Position numbers and translations under genes: made by a program. Below the pieces are notes generated by a model. The model did no database searches. It saw only the letters and a program-made list of their open reading frames with translations, and was not told the origin of the DNA. DNA of 64,000 nucleotides from Trichoplax sp. H2 (Eukaryota; Placozoa; Uniplacotomia; Trichoplacea). Of this stretch, positions 1 through 12,418 are shown one piece after another (position 1 is the first letter of the stretch; each line of letters opens with the position of its first letter). The stretch is from assembly GCA_003344405.1 (NCBI GenBank), contig NOWV01000008.1, positions 124,001 to 188,000 of the forward strand, read 5' to 3'.

Positions 1-245
1 ATTACTAATATGAAGTAATCGCTTAAAATGCGTTCAATCCAACGCTATAATCTACTGGCGTCATAGATGTACTAATTTAGACGCGGGTCATTTTAATAGC
101 TAAACTACAGCAGCATACTGATAGACGCTTAGATAGAGTCTAAATAGAATATAGAGTTTACGATACAAATTAAAGCCGTAGTAATTACGCAAGATATTTA
201 ATGAACAACATGAAGTAACCCATTTTATGTATTAATTGTTCTTAG
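1..245. other. Upstream intron or 5' region of the TTC28-like gene
   Basis: AT-rich sequence with no convincing coding exon. It ends in a splice acceptor (TTCTTAG) directly before the first recognisable TPR exon at 246. Most of it is probably intron; the initiating exon is either hidden here or lies left of the window. Confidence 0.5.
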
Positions 246-3200
246 GTTGACGAATTAAAGCAACGTTTTTTAGGTTTTGTCAACCAAGCCAGCCAAGCCT
301 GTAAACAAGATAATTACCAATTGGCTAGCAAATTGTATACGCAAGCGATTGAACTAGATAAAAATAATCATGTTTTATTCAGCAATCGGTCTGCAGCGTA
401 TGTACGATGTGGAGAATATTATCTTGCTCTCCAAGATTCTAATCAGACCATTAAGTTAAATCCAACATGGCCAAAGGTAGATACAGTATATTGTACACTC
501 ATTCTTATCGTTATGCTTATACAGTATGCCTAGCTATCGGATAGTTAATTAAACGTAAAGACTGTACTACCATTAATCTCACCTTTAGCCTCATGGGTGA
601 ATTAGAATATTCACGTATGCATGCTACCATTCGTACAGTAAGTCAGAAAGAGCTTCTTGACTAGTCATTATGCCGTAATTATTACTAAACAGTATACATT
701 GGTCTAACTAATAATTTCTGTGATTTGTGTGAAAGCTAAACAGTTGTTTTGAATGTCATAAAAAGTAAGCCTGCCTGGTATTTAATAAACCACAGGTGAC
801 AGATTTATAATACGTTCACTTATATCAATGCTTTTAGTTAAAGCGTTCACGCATTTAATATCGCTCTTGGCTATCCCTGTGGCTATATGTTTGTTATGTC
901 CTTATTGCACATAGGAGACTACATGTAATGTGTTGGCAGTTGAATAGCTGAAAAATGACTCTTTTTGTTCTATAGCATTATAGCTCGTTATCAGCAATCT
1001 ATCATAGAAATACTTGCGTAGTTAATGGTTATTACACCATCATCGTTGCGTATGCTACACTAATAAATATATATGTATAACTGCATATAGGGTTTCTTTC
1101 GTAAAGCCATTGCGCAACAAATGCTTGGCCATTTTTCAGACGCTTTAGAAACATTCGCAAGCGGGTTAGTATTGGAACCTCGTAATGATCAATTATTAAA
1201 TGGATTAAAAATGGTATCTCTCCAGTGGTCATGGAAGGGTAAGTGAAATTGATGTCTATTCCATAAATTTTCGTCAATAGAATTGAAGTATGATTATAGC
1301 AATGGTAGTTGCAATCACTCGCTGAGTAAAAAAATGAACCTACTTTTTTTAAACATCTCGCTATCATGATCAACTTTATACATTTATACATTTTACTTTA
1401 ATGTATTGTAACTGTATATTTAATCTATTCTAACGTTTACTTCTACATTTTATAATAAAACAAATTAGAGAAATTACGTCCAATATGGAAACAACTTGAG
1501 AAAACTAAATTAGACAAAAACGCTTTCGTTGTCATTTCTGTTCTCGGTCAAGAACTATTGACAGCTGGACTAACGAAAAGTGCTATAGCTGTTTTAGAAT
1601 CAGCATTAAAAATTGATTCTCAAAGTCTTAGGTTACGTGGCTCTGTATATTCAGCTCTTAGTACCGCATATTGGCGCTTAGGTGATACCGATCGAGCTAT
1701 TCACTTTATGAATGAAGATCTTCAAGTTGCTAAACAACTAGAAGATGTTGACGGTGAATGCCGGGCTGTCGGAAATCTAGGAAATGCTTTGTTTGCTAAG
1801 CACCGTAGTCAAGACGCGTTAACACACCTTCGTGAACAACTAAAATTATCTATGAGGAGAAAAGATCGCTCTAGTGCTGCAGTCGCATTAAGTAGTCTTG
1901 GGCATGTATACTCTGCTCTTGGTGACATTAAGAATGCAATGGCAAGTCATAAGCAATGCCTTACCATTGTTTGCCAATTAAATGATAGAAAAAAAGAAGG
2001 TCAGGAATTAGGGAGCCTTGGTTCTATTTACCTTTGTATGGGAAATTGGCAAAGCGCAATGGAATGTCATCAAAAGCACCTTGACATTGCTCTAGAGTTA
2101 GAAGACAAACAGGAAGAAGCTAAAGTTTATAGCAACCTCGGTAGTTTGCATCAAGCCAAGCGAGATTATGCTAAAGCGGCTGAATATCATCAGGAGGTAT
2201 TAAAAATAGGTAAAGACTTACATGACTTATTAATACAAGCGAGAGGATTAGCGTGCCTCGGTCATATCAATAGAGTAACTAATAATCTAAAGCAAGCTCG
2301 ATTATATCACGAGCAACAGTTACAACTAACTACCGAAGCCAATGACTCAATCGGTAAAAGTAGAGCTTGTTCAAATTTAGGGATAGTATTGTATCTGCTT
2401 GGTGAATATCAAGAAGCTCTTAAATTACACAATACTCACTTAGAAAAAGCCAATCAAACTGAGGATTTAGCTGAACAATGCCTTGCCTATGGTAATATTG
2501 GCAACGTTTATTACTCATTAGGAAATTACGATGAGGCAGTTCGTTATCATAAGCAAGCACTCTTAGCTTCAAAAAATACAAGTGATTACGTTGCAGAATG
2601 TAGTACTCATGGTAATTTAGCAATTGTTTATCAAGCCATGCATCAATTAGAAAAAGCAGAAAGCCATTATAGATTGCATCTTAGTATGGCCCAAGAATTT
2701 AATGATGAAAATAATGAACTCCGAGCTTTGAATAACCTAGGGAATTTTTATTGCTTCTTACACGATTATAGCCAAGCGATACCATACTATGAGAATTATT
2801 TGACATTATGTATTGACGTAGGCGATACTGATGGTGAAGAAAGAGCTTATCATTGTTTGGGATATGTATACTATTGCCTAAATAATTATCAAGAAGCTAT
2901 TAAATACTTTCGTAAAGATCTAGAATTTACAAAGTCTACTAATAACAAAAATTTCATCGGTCGTGCTTATTGCAACTTAGGTTGTGCTTATAAAATGACT
3001 GGAAATTTTCAAGCAGCTTTATCGTGTATGAACGAATATGTTTCTATCGCTTCTGAAGTGAAATCTGCTAGTTTACTTTTCAGCGCTTATGGCCATGTTG
3101 GAGATGTGTATCTTGCCCTAGGTAGTCAAAATCAGGCAATCCAGTTTTTCGATAAGCAGTTAAAGTTTGCAAAAGTGTTGAAAGACAAATCCATGGAAGC

Positions 3201-6200
3201 TAACGCATATCAATCTCTTGGAAGTGCTTATCGAATTTTCAATTGCTATAATGAAGCGCTTGAAAATTATACTCACGAACGCAGAATTTTCGAGGAGTTA
3301 AATGATACTAGAGGAATCATTTGTGCATATGGTCATATAGGCTTAACCTATACAGCTCTAGGTCAATTCGAAAAAGCAATAGACTGCCATAAACAACAGT
3401 TGGTACATGCTGAAGATACTGTAAAAGATGGAAAACTCGCTGGTCTAGCTCATGGTAGAATTGGTGTAAATTATCGACTTTTAGGATGCCTAGATGACGC
3501 TTTGGACCATCATCTCAAACAGTTATCATTAATTGATGCCTTACGTGGCAATATAACACATAAATGCCGATCATATTGCGATTTAGGAGATACTTATGAA
3601 GCGCTTAAGAGATTTAAAGATGCCAGCGACTGCTTTGACAACTTACTATCTTTAGCACAAATAAGTGACAGAAAGCATGAACAAGAGCAAGGTTACTTTG
3701 GTATTGGTAGATGTAGTAAGGCACTAGGCAACCTACAACAAGCATTGATATATTTTGAAAAACGTCTGGCTATTTCTCGAGATCTTCCTAACCGAATAAT
3801 GGGTTCAGCATATAAAGAACTTGGCTATTTACATTGTCAAATGGGAAACTACGAACAGGCACGTGATTACTTTAATGAGCAAATGAGTATTGCAAATTCA
3901 GGTGAGGATAAGCAAGGAATATGCGATGCTTCTAGCGGCCTTGGCCAAGTGTATCAAAAGATGGGAAACTTCCAGGATTCGTTATATTATCATGAAAAGG
4001 ACTTTGCTATTTCAAATGAGATAAATTTTCAATTTGGACAACTTCGAGCTTTGGGAGAAATAGGAAATGTATACGAAACAATTGGAAACCTAGACCAAGC
4101 AATAGTATACCAAGAGCAACGACTTAATCTTGCTGATACCATTCAAAATACCACGGCCAGTTGCAAAGCTCTCAGTTCTTTAGGTCGAATTCATCATGCC
4201 CTTGGCGACTATGGTAAATCAGTAGAGTATTCAAAAAGAGCGTTACAAATCGCTATGGACATTAATTCTCTTGAAGATCAAGCAAAAATCCATCATCGGC
4301 TAGGCCTTTCATTATGGATGCTTGGTGAAGTAGCTCCTGCCGAAACTGCACTATATGATGCCTTAAGCATATTTGAGTCATTGAAATCAGATATGATTGC
4401 ACGTGATAATTACCAATTCTCAATTATTGATTTACACATTGCCTGTTGTCAGGCTTTGCAACGTGTTCTGATCAGTGTTAATAAGTATGAAGAAGCCCTA
4501 GTAATTGCTGAACGAGGACGCTCTCAGACTTTCATAGATATCTTACTAAAGAAACAGCGAGATAATAGTACAAATCGTGTCAACAATAACAGCTCATCCA
4601 TCAGTTTAGAACTTATTTATACATTCGTCGATAAGCGAAAAGTACCAGTTTTATACTATTCCATTGCTCTAGGACACTTATATGTATGGGTTTTAAAGCC
4701 CAACGAAGGTGTTGTCAAATTTCAAGAATGCTTGGTAGACGATACAGAAGCTACCGACCCTATCGATCCAGAAAGTAGCATAGGCTCTATTAGTATGACT
4801 TGTACATTACCTGTAATTGATCAGTATGTCACCAACATGAGGCAGGCTCTTGGCGTAGAATTACATCAACGATCTACAGCTAGTAGCATGCATTCATTGA
4901 TTGCTATGCACAGTAGTAGTGCTTCAGAATGGGAAACTGATAGTGAAATGTTAGGGAGAAGTTTCGAAGAATTACATCGAGGTATCGATAATTATTTGAG
5001 CTCTACTGAAGACGAATCTCGTCCTTATGCACTTGGTGTTAATAGACGTGGTAGTACTGCAAGTGCAAACAATCAATATAGTAAAAAGCGGAGTACCTTA
5101 AATCGTCAACCGTTACGAGCCTTATACGATCTATTAATTACACCGATTGAGGATGCTTTACCAACTAATCCATCAAATAAGGAATTGATGCTTATATTGC
5201 AAGGAGATCTATTTCTGGTACCCTTCAGTTTACTGAAAGGAACAATCAATAAAGAATATCTATACTCACGGTTTAGCCTAACTGTACTACCATCGTTAAT
5301 GGCCATGAGTAACATTCAAGATGATTACAATCATTCTTTAATCTTATCTCCCGACAATGTACCAGCCCTCCTTGTAGGTAGTGCTGCTATTCCGAGCTAC
5401 TGCGAGTTACCTAATGGAAGTGATGTAGAAATAAAATGTGTTTCATCGATAATAAGTCGGAGACCCCTAATAGGCAGAATGGCCACCAAGGACTATGTAC
5501 TCAGAAATTTAGCGGCCGCGGAATGCATTCACTTTAATGTTCACGTATCATGGAAGCTTTCGGCTATAATTTTATCATCAGGTACTTTAATTCTCTCTGT
5601 ATAGATTAAATATAAATTTATATATATACTTTTAATTATAATTAATTTTATAACTCTTTAACTCATCAATTTTACTATACATTATTTGACATATCGTATT
5701 TTTCCCTTATTCTTACACTTGTATTTTACTTACATCTTTGTTCTGTTTTATAAACAGATGAACTAAATATACCTACTGACGATGAGTCGGTTTATAGCGA
5801 TGGTTCGGATATAGCACCAGCACCAATGCAATTTCTTTTAACTCCAGCTGATATTCTTAGTTTAAAATTAAATGCTAAAGTAGTCACCATAAGCCCATAT
5901 TCTAATCCAAGCGGCACTAATGGTGGTAGAATTACTTCCGATAGTATCCTAGCTTTATCACGTGCTTTTCTTGAGGCGGGAGCGATTTCTGTATTAGTGT
6001 CTTTGTGGCCAGTACAAGAAGACGTGTCGATAATATTCTTTCGATGCTTTTATCAGTGTTTGACCCATGGCATGACTGTAAATCAGTCATTAACTCAAGC
6101 CATGTCTGTAGTAAGACATACCAAGAAATTATCTCATCCATCTTATTGGGCCGGTTACTTACTTCTTGGTGACGGAACTAACGCAGTTTTTAGTAATAAA

Positions 6201-7312
6201 TCATCTTTACTAGCTTTTTCTCTTGGTAAAATTTTATCGGAACCTAGAGAATGTCGTGAGCCGCTAAAGGTTATTTTGCATTTGGTAAGTTGTAAAGCAA
6301 ATGCATAGTAAAGGTTGGGACGAATGGCTATTACTTTCATTGCCCTCTAATTTATTAATGTTATTGATAATTAATATAAATAGATTAAAAAGGCGTATCA
6401 GCGGATTAAGATAGGACAAAATTCAAACATGTACACATCTCAAGATAGTATTGGAAAAAAAGTACAATGGATAAATGGTTGGAAAGAAATTTTACTTTCG
6501 GTTGGATTTCGTCTTGAGCCTGAAAATAAAAATTTGCCTGCATCTGTATTTTTTCCCAATGATGATTACTACAATAGAATTTCCTTATCAATTGAATGCC
6601 TGCATGCACTTTTAGGTCAGTAGTAGTAAGCTATTTCTTATTTTATCTGTATTGTTGATATATTAAACATTTTTAAATCATAGTATATGCAAATTAGTAA
6701 TAGATATGTTTGCTGTTGCTTATTGATCACATTAATTCTTGATTGCAGGTTTAAATTCTCGCTCTTTATTGAGTATATCTCAATTATTAAAAAATCCTAG
6801 TCACGTTGCCCCGTTACTAAATGTGGTATGTAGAGTACAAAAGTTATAGCTTAGCGTATCTTAGTTACAATTAGTATAAAAAAACTTACTGTTGTATTAA
6901 CTAACTATAAATATAGATCAATGACTTTATTAATCAAAATCCTGGCGAAGCTGGTGCAGTAACGAAATTCACATTGAACGGCCGTTCGTGGCATAGTCCT
7001 GGTTGTCATGAACTGTTAGCAGGCCTTGGTTTCGATATGCTAAGTATCAGTAAAGAAAGCGTCGTTTTATCATCCAGAAACGTTAAGAATATGAGATTCG
7101 TTCAAAGTACTAGAAAAGCTCTTAACTTATTATTTGGTACGTTCTTCTGTTGCACCTAGGCCTAAAACTGCTTCTGCATCTAAATTTAATTTTTTCTTTC
7201 CTTCTACAAATTAGACTATGGAAAAGACAATGGAACCCTTCACCGATCCAATAGTAAACAAACGGTAATCCTGAGTGATACCATAGATAACTTAGAGGCC
7301 ATTTCTGTTTAA
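246..7312 (+). CDS. TTC28: Tetratricopeptide repeat protein 28 ortholog with C-terminal CHAT-like domain (5' partial)
   Basis: Exons join in phase: 246-476, 1091-1238, 1469-5581, 5758-6284, 6384-6615, 6749-6825, 6917-7136, 7215-7312 (stop TAA), giving 1881 visible residues. The first two exons encode an SGT/HOP-like TPR module (SNRSAAY, LNPTWPK). The 4.1-kb exon carries more than 20 TPRs of about 40 residues with the pattern LGxxYxxLGxYxxA, typical of TTC28. A CHAT-type domain follows (ALYDLLI, FLVPFSLLKG, ECIHFNVHVSW, LVSLWPV), then the TTC28-specific block starting MYTSQDS and SPGCHELLAGLGFD. Human TTC28 is a large midbody/centrosome-associated scaffold. The long low-complexity tail of vertebrate TTC28 is absent. 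No initiator Met is seen, so the N-terminus is missing. Apparent stops at 5602 and 6306 are intronic read-through. Confidence 0.93.
477..1090 (+). other. TTC28 intron, unremarkable
   Basis: A 614-bp AT-rich intron between two TPR exons, with donor gtagat and acceptor CATATAG. Both flanking exons are phase 0. I see no repeat or nested gene in it. Confidence 0.75.
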
Positions 7313-9660
7313 AGTGAGCGTGAGATCGACTATGGTATCACTATTATCATTAACACATTATCATACATGATGACCTCATATATAATAGAATATCTCATCA
7401 ATCGACACCAATAATTCTGGTCATTACTACCATATGTATTTATTAATATTAAATCGAAACTATTCTTGATACGTTATTAGTTTATATGATTACTTTTAGA
7501 CTTTCGAATGAATCTATATTTTATCTTCAAATGCGAATAGCGCTGTTGTCTCTTTCTGTAATCTATATAAATATGTATATAAGAATATATAATTAGATGT
7601 GCACCTATGGATTCTGCTGCATGCGTGCATGTACAGATATTTTATGTAGTAAATAATTATATTGCAAAATAATTTGTAAATAATTATCATTAGAATGATT
7701 GCTGCGATGATCCGGCTTACGTATTGATGAAAATAGACATATACAAGCGTACAAAATGGATAGCATTTTGTATTACAAATTTATTCTACGTCATTTTTCT
7801 CGTACTTTTACTTGAATTCGATATCATGGAAGGAAATTCGATTAAGATAATATTCACTGTAAATTATATTTTTATGTAATATTGTATCATTAACGACGAC
7901 ATAGATTTTTTTAGCGGGAAGAAATATTTCTATATTCAGTATAATTATTGGGCTGTCTGTTAATACAGATAAGTCGTATTTATTTATTGGCAAATAGTCA
8001 TCCATAAATTCTATTAAGAGTGTATATCAGTATCATTTATTCATCACTCATTTTTATTTTTATATCTACATTATATGGTAATTGATGTGAAAGATTTCTT
8101 TAGATATACTTGGCTCAGTTCTCTTAGTGGTACACGTATAGTCGTGAGCTGTATTATTTCTATTACAAAATTTTGTTACAACTGAGTTAACGCTCAACTT
8201 ATTTGTCGGACATGTACAACTATCGCGCGTGTTAGTCTGATATTTTAAATGATTGTAATCTCTGTATAATTTTAATGAATAAAGTGATGATTAACTTATG
8301 CTGCGCGTGATCAAACTCTTAATGTATTAAGTAGACACCTATCTGAGGGAAGATCAACATTTGAGTCTAAAAATTTCATAGATTAGATTAATTGCTGTCT
8401 GCTAGGCACAACTTGTTTGAGCTGAAATTAATAATTCTCTATAGTGTCCAGCTGTTTTATGCTCCCCTAAGATGGGTCAAAAAAGTGAAGTATGGTGTTA
8501 GTAAAACACCCGCTGACTTTCTTTTAAATTTATGGTATTAACCTTGACCAATCGGACTGTAGAACAGAAACTGCATATCATCTCATTAGTTTATTTACTT
8601 AACTACAGTAATTACCCTATTTGATACATGAGCGTGTTCATTCTATTCAATAGTTCATCCCATAAACTATAGTGTAACAATTGGTATATTTAGTATATAA
8701 TTGGTTATTCGTGACTGTGTCAGACTGACTAATTTGGGACATAGATACCGTGCCTAATGTCATACCATATATTTAAGTGCTATAAATTTTAGAATCCCAT
8801 ACAATTATAAGGTACTGTACGTTAAAGCAGCAATTATTTTAGGCTGGGTAAGATCTATACTGGTATAAACATCTATTATCATTCATTTATTAGGCTTGAT
8901 CATATCAAATTGATTTATCTATACACCAGTACTACTACTGTACATACAATCAAAGTATCGACAATTCTACAGTGATAATAGCTTATTATAATTATGAAAG
9001 CGGTAATCAACAAAAGCTAGCGTAGGAGACCCATAGATCTTGCTGTGCAACCATCCATTAACTATTAGTCACCATGATATCAAAGGGATTGATCTATAAT
9101 AAAAAATAATGTATAATTTAAGATATTTGCTTCATTTTATAACCATCTTCTTATAAGATATGTTCAAAATGGTGTCTACAAGACTAGTAGGTGAGATATA
9201 TCTCTCTCACGGTATATCTATCAATTTTATTTATTACATAATGATATCACACCGATTGATCTAGGACTGAAAATGAGTCAGTACTGTATAATTTAATGTT
9301 ATTAAGCACACTCTCATAGCAGGTTAGTTTAAATTTACTAATCTGAATACTACTACATGAGATATCCATAGCACCGCAGGCAATTATTAATTAATTCATT
9401 ATGATTGATCTACGTGATAAAGTGTCTAATCTAAATTTAATAAAGTATGAAGCCTCTGCATCTTAGGAAAATAATTCACTTTATTACATGGGATTACGTC
9501 TTCTACCAAGGACTGCAATAACTCTCATAATTTTATGATCATCCATTTTAAGGCACCGCTAAACTGTTCAAGAAGCAGCGTATCAGCTGACTGATGTAAA
9601 ATGATGACATTAGTGCGATAGCGTATATTCAAGAAAAGTATCATTTTAAGCGAATTATAC
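7313..9660. other. Intergenic region, no gene recognised
   Basis: AT-rich sequence downstream of the TTC28 stop that probably includes its 3' UTR. Short ORFs, such as one of 65 codons on the minus strand at 7808-8005, have no recognisable motif. A weak diverged duplication is visible around 9073 and 9241 (GATTGATCTA followed by GTATAATTTAA). Nothing else stands out. Confidence 0.6.
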
Positions 9661-10200
9661 CATTCAGAGGCCAGTCTGAGCTTAGAAGATATCGTTAGAG
9701 CAGGCATGTAAAGACTCGCTGATATGATCTATGCTGATCTGTAGGTCTCCATTTAAAAAATTAGCTAGCATCATTAAAGGAATAGATAGTATTCTGGTGG
9801 CATTTTCTTAGAATATACCGTTAGAGCAGCATGTATATATGTATTATGGCCTACGTTTTCCCTTAACATATACAGTGCTGTATATGCAAACGGACAAAGG
9901 TCTGGCAGATGTATCTATATAGATCTCCATTCCAAAATTATTATTATTAAAAGCGACTACATCATTCTGCGGGCTTTCTCTTAGAAGATCCTGTTAGAGT
10001 TGTAATGTGAAGACTACCGGTAGTAGATAAGACCTATGCTAACCTATCGCTTTACATTCAAAAAATATCATTTACGGGAAATACGACTCGTGTATCATTC
10101 TGTAAGCATTCCCTTAGAAGATCTCCTTTTAGCAGCAACGTAAATTCACTAGCCGAAAAGATCTGCAATGAGCTTTAGATCTCACGATACAATTATAAAT
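9660..10200. repeat. Diverged tandem repeat, unit about 125-185 bp, four copies
   Basis: The phrase CTTAGAAGAT...GTTAGAGCAG...ATGT recurs near 9682, 9808, 9991 and 10114. Each time it is followed by variants of GATCTATGCTGATCTGTAGGT or TTCAAAAA. The copies are strongly diverged, so the array is old. Confidence 0.6.
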
Positions 10201-10529
10201 TCCAATTATTAGTCCACTAATTGACTTCTTGTAGTCATAATGTTATGCATTTTACGGCTAAAGCCCGAATAAGAGTACATATACTTTAAGTAAGATTACT
10301 TGCTACAGCTACAAAGAAAGGAAACCAGCTTCGTTTACTTCTTTTCAGATATGCAATAAAATTAAATACTTCCGTAGTGCAATAAAATGATTCAATACTT
10401 TGCTTTTTACTTAAAGGTACCTGCATAGGCGTCTAAAGCTGGAAATTTGAAAGATTTTACTCTTCATTTAGGCTTTAGTCGGCTATTATGCATAATAGAT
10501 GCATAATAGCTGGATCGGGTTTTAGCCGT

Positions 10530-11660
10530 GACATATATATATACGTATATATTGCCGTATATAGAGAGATATACAGAAAGGCAAATTTGACCTATTGCAT
10601 TGGTATGGTAAATATGACAATAATAAATATATACGTATATATTGCTATATAGAGTGATATACAGAAAGGCAAACTTGACCTATTGCATTGGTATGATATA
10701 TATATATATACATATATATGACAGTAACAAATGCATACGTATATATTGCTATATAGAGAGATATACAGAAAGGCAAATTTGACCTATTGCATTGGTATGA
10801 TATATATGACAATAACAAATATATACGTATATATTGCTATATAGAGAGATATACAGAAGGCAAATTTGACCTATTGCATTGGTAGGATATATATGACAAT
10901 AACAAATATATACGTATATATTGCTATATAGAGAGATATACAGAAAGGCAAACTTGACCTATTGCATTGGTAGGATAGATATGACAATAATAAATATATA
11001 CGTATATATTGCTATATAGAGTGATATACAGAAAGGCAAACTTGACCTATTGCATTGGTATGATATATTATATACATATATATGACAGTAACAAATATAT
11101 ACGTATATATTGCTATATAGAGTGATATACAGAAGGCAAATTTGACCTATTGCATTGGTATGATATATATATATATATATGACAGTAACAAATATACACG
11201 TATATATTGCTATAGAGAGAGATATTCAGAAAGGCAAACTTGACCTATTGCATTGGTATGATATATATACATATATATGACAGTAACAAATATATACGTC
11301 TATATTGCTATAGAGAGAGATATACAGAAAGGCAAACTTGACCTATTGCATTGGTAGGATATATATGACAATAACAAATATATACGTCTATATTGCTATA
11401 TAGAGAGATATACAAAGACAAATTTCACCTGCTGCATTGGTATGATATAGATACGTACATGTTGCTATATAAAGAGATATACAGAAAGACAAATTTGGTC
11501 TATTGCATTGGTATGATCTATGCACGTCTATATTGCTATATAGAGAGATTTAAAGAAAGATCAATTTGACCTATTGCATGGGTATGATATATATTACTAT
11601 CTCCCTCTCTATATATGCTGACAGAAAGACAAATTCGACCTATTCCATTGCATTGATATT
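10530..11660. repeat. Minisatellite with 88-bp basic unit, about 13 copies
   Basis: Each unit contains ACGTATATATTGCTATATAG, then AGATATACAGAAAGGCAAA, then CCTATTGCATTGGTA. The CCTATTGC landmark falls at 10591, 10679, 10783, 10870, 10958, 11046, 11146, 11244 and 11342. Most spacings are 87-88 or 98-104, the longer ones being explained by extra AT dinucleotides. Copies decay and shorten after about 11400 (near 11420, 11508, 11570 and 11639), so homogenisation is strongest in the middle. Confidence 0.9.
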
Positions 11661-11960
11661 GAGTGATATCTGTCCGTTATGATAGGCCGATAGCCAACAC
11701 CATCCGATCGATGGAGACACTTTGAAGATATACGAGTATCGATGGAGATATATATATATGGAAAGACAAATTGAACCTATTCCATTGCATATTGAGTGTT
11801 ATCGGTCCGTTATGATAGGCCAATAGCCAAGCCTGTTGTCTATCTGAGGTAACTTTGACGACATACTTGTCTCTCTCCGGTAGAGATTTACCAAAAGACA
11901 AATTTGATCTATTCCACTAGTATTGAGTGCATCGATCGATCTGTTATGCTAGGCCGGATA
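11655..11960. repeat. Three-copy repeat, unit about 130 bp
   Basis: The block TTGAGTG...TCCGTTATGATAGGCC.ATAGCC occurs near 11658, 11793 and 11923 with intervening related sequence. It also carries a degenerate AAAGACAAATT...CCTATTCCATTG phrase. This shows it grew out of the neighbouring 88-bp minisatellite. Confidence 0.7.
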
Positions 11961-11968
11961 GCCGTAAG

Positions 11969-12268
11969 TCATTGCTTAGTAGATAGCATTAAAATAGTGG
12001 AAATTAAATCAGCAGATATACCAGCAAACCCAGCCAAAGCATGAGTAACCTTGGCTCCTCTACAGTCCAAGATGCATTGGTCGACGATCGATAGGCTTAC
12101 TACTGAGTCATGACTACAACGCCTATATATACACATAGTATCATGGATACAGGTTGCAGCAGAAGCTAGCGTAGCCATACGTTTCAAACCATAATTGATA
12201 GCTTGTAGTAACCCAAGTAGGATTTGCCTTGGCCACCTTAGCTGACATTCATCAGTTATTCTCATCAT
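11969..12268 (-). CDS. Possible small protein, head-to-head with the myosin-18 gene
   Basis: A 99-codon minus-strand ORF whose first Met lies about 150 bp from the myosin-18 start codon, so the two would be divergent. An in-frame stop lies 10 codons upstream of the Met. The predicted protein is amphipathic, with hydrophobic helices and a Gly/Ala-rich C-terminal stretch (HALAGFAGISADLISTILML). That stretch is faintly reminiscent of the C-terminus of peroxisomal PEX11-family proteins, but it is too short and weak for a family call. The sequence is less AT-biased than its surroundings. It could equally be a chance ORF in the myosin 5' region. Confidence 0.3.
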   Translation of the reverse strand: MMRITDECQLRWPRQILLGLLQAINYGLKRMATLASAATCIHDTMCIYRRCSHDSVVSLSIVDQCILDCRGAKVTHALAGFAGISADLISTILMLSTKQ

Positions 12269-12418
12269 TAATTCATGAAGGAAAAGTAGAATTGATTAAT
12301 TGGATCATCAGTAGCATAAGTCAAGATCAATAGAGACTACTATAATATCTGATGGTGTTAGCTGGTGAAGAATTATCTTATTGGTAGGTTGCAGTTGTAG
12401 CCATCGAGGAGTGGAGAA

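Noticed and set aside
321-533. Separate small TPR protein
   Set aside because: The frame opens upstream at an acceptor (246) and ends at a donor (476) in phase with the next TPR exon, so it is an exon of the TTC28-like gene.
5582-5604. Stop codon ending a shorter TPR protein
   Set aside because: It is read-through past a donor after 5581. The next exon at 5758 restores the CHAT domain in phase.
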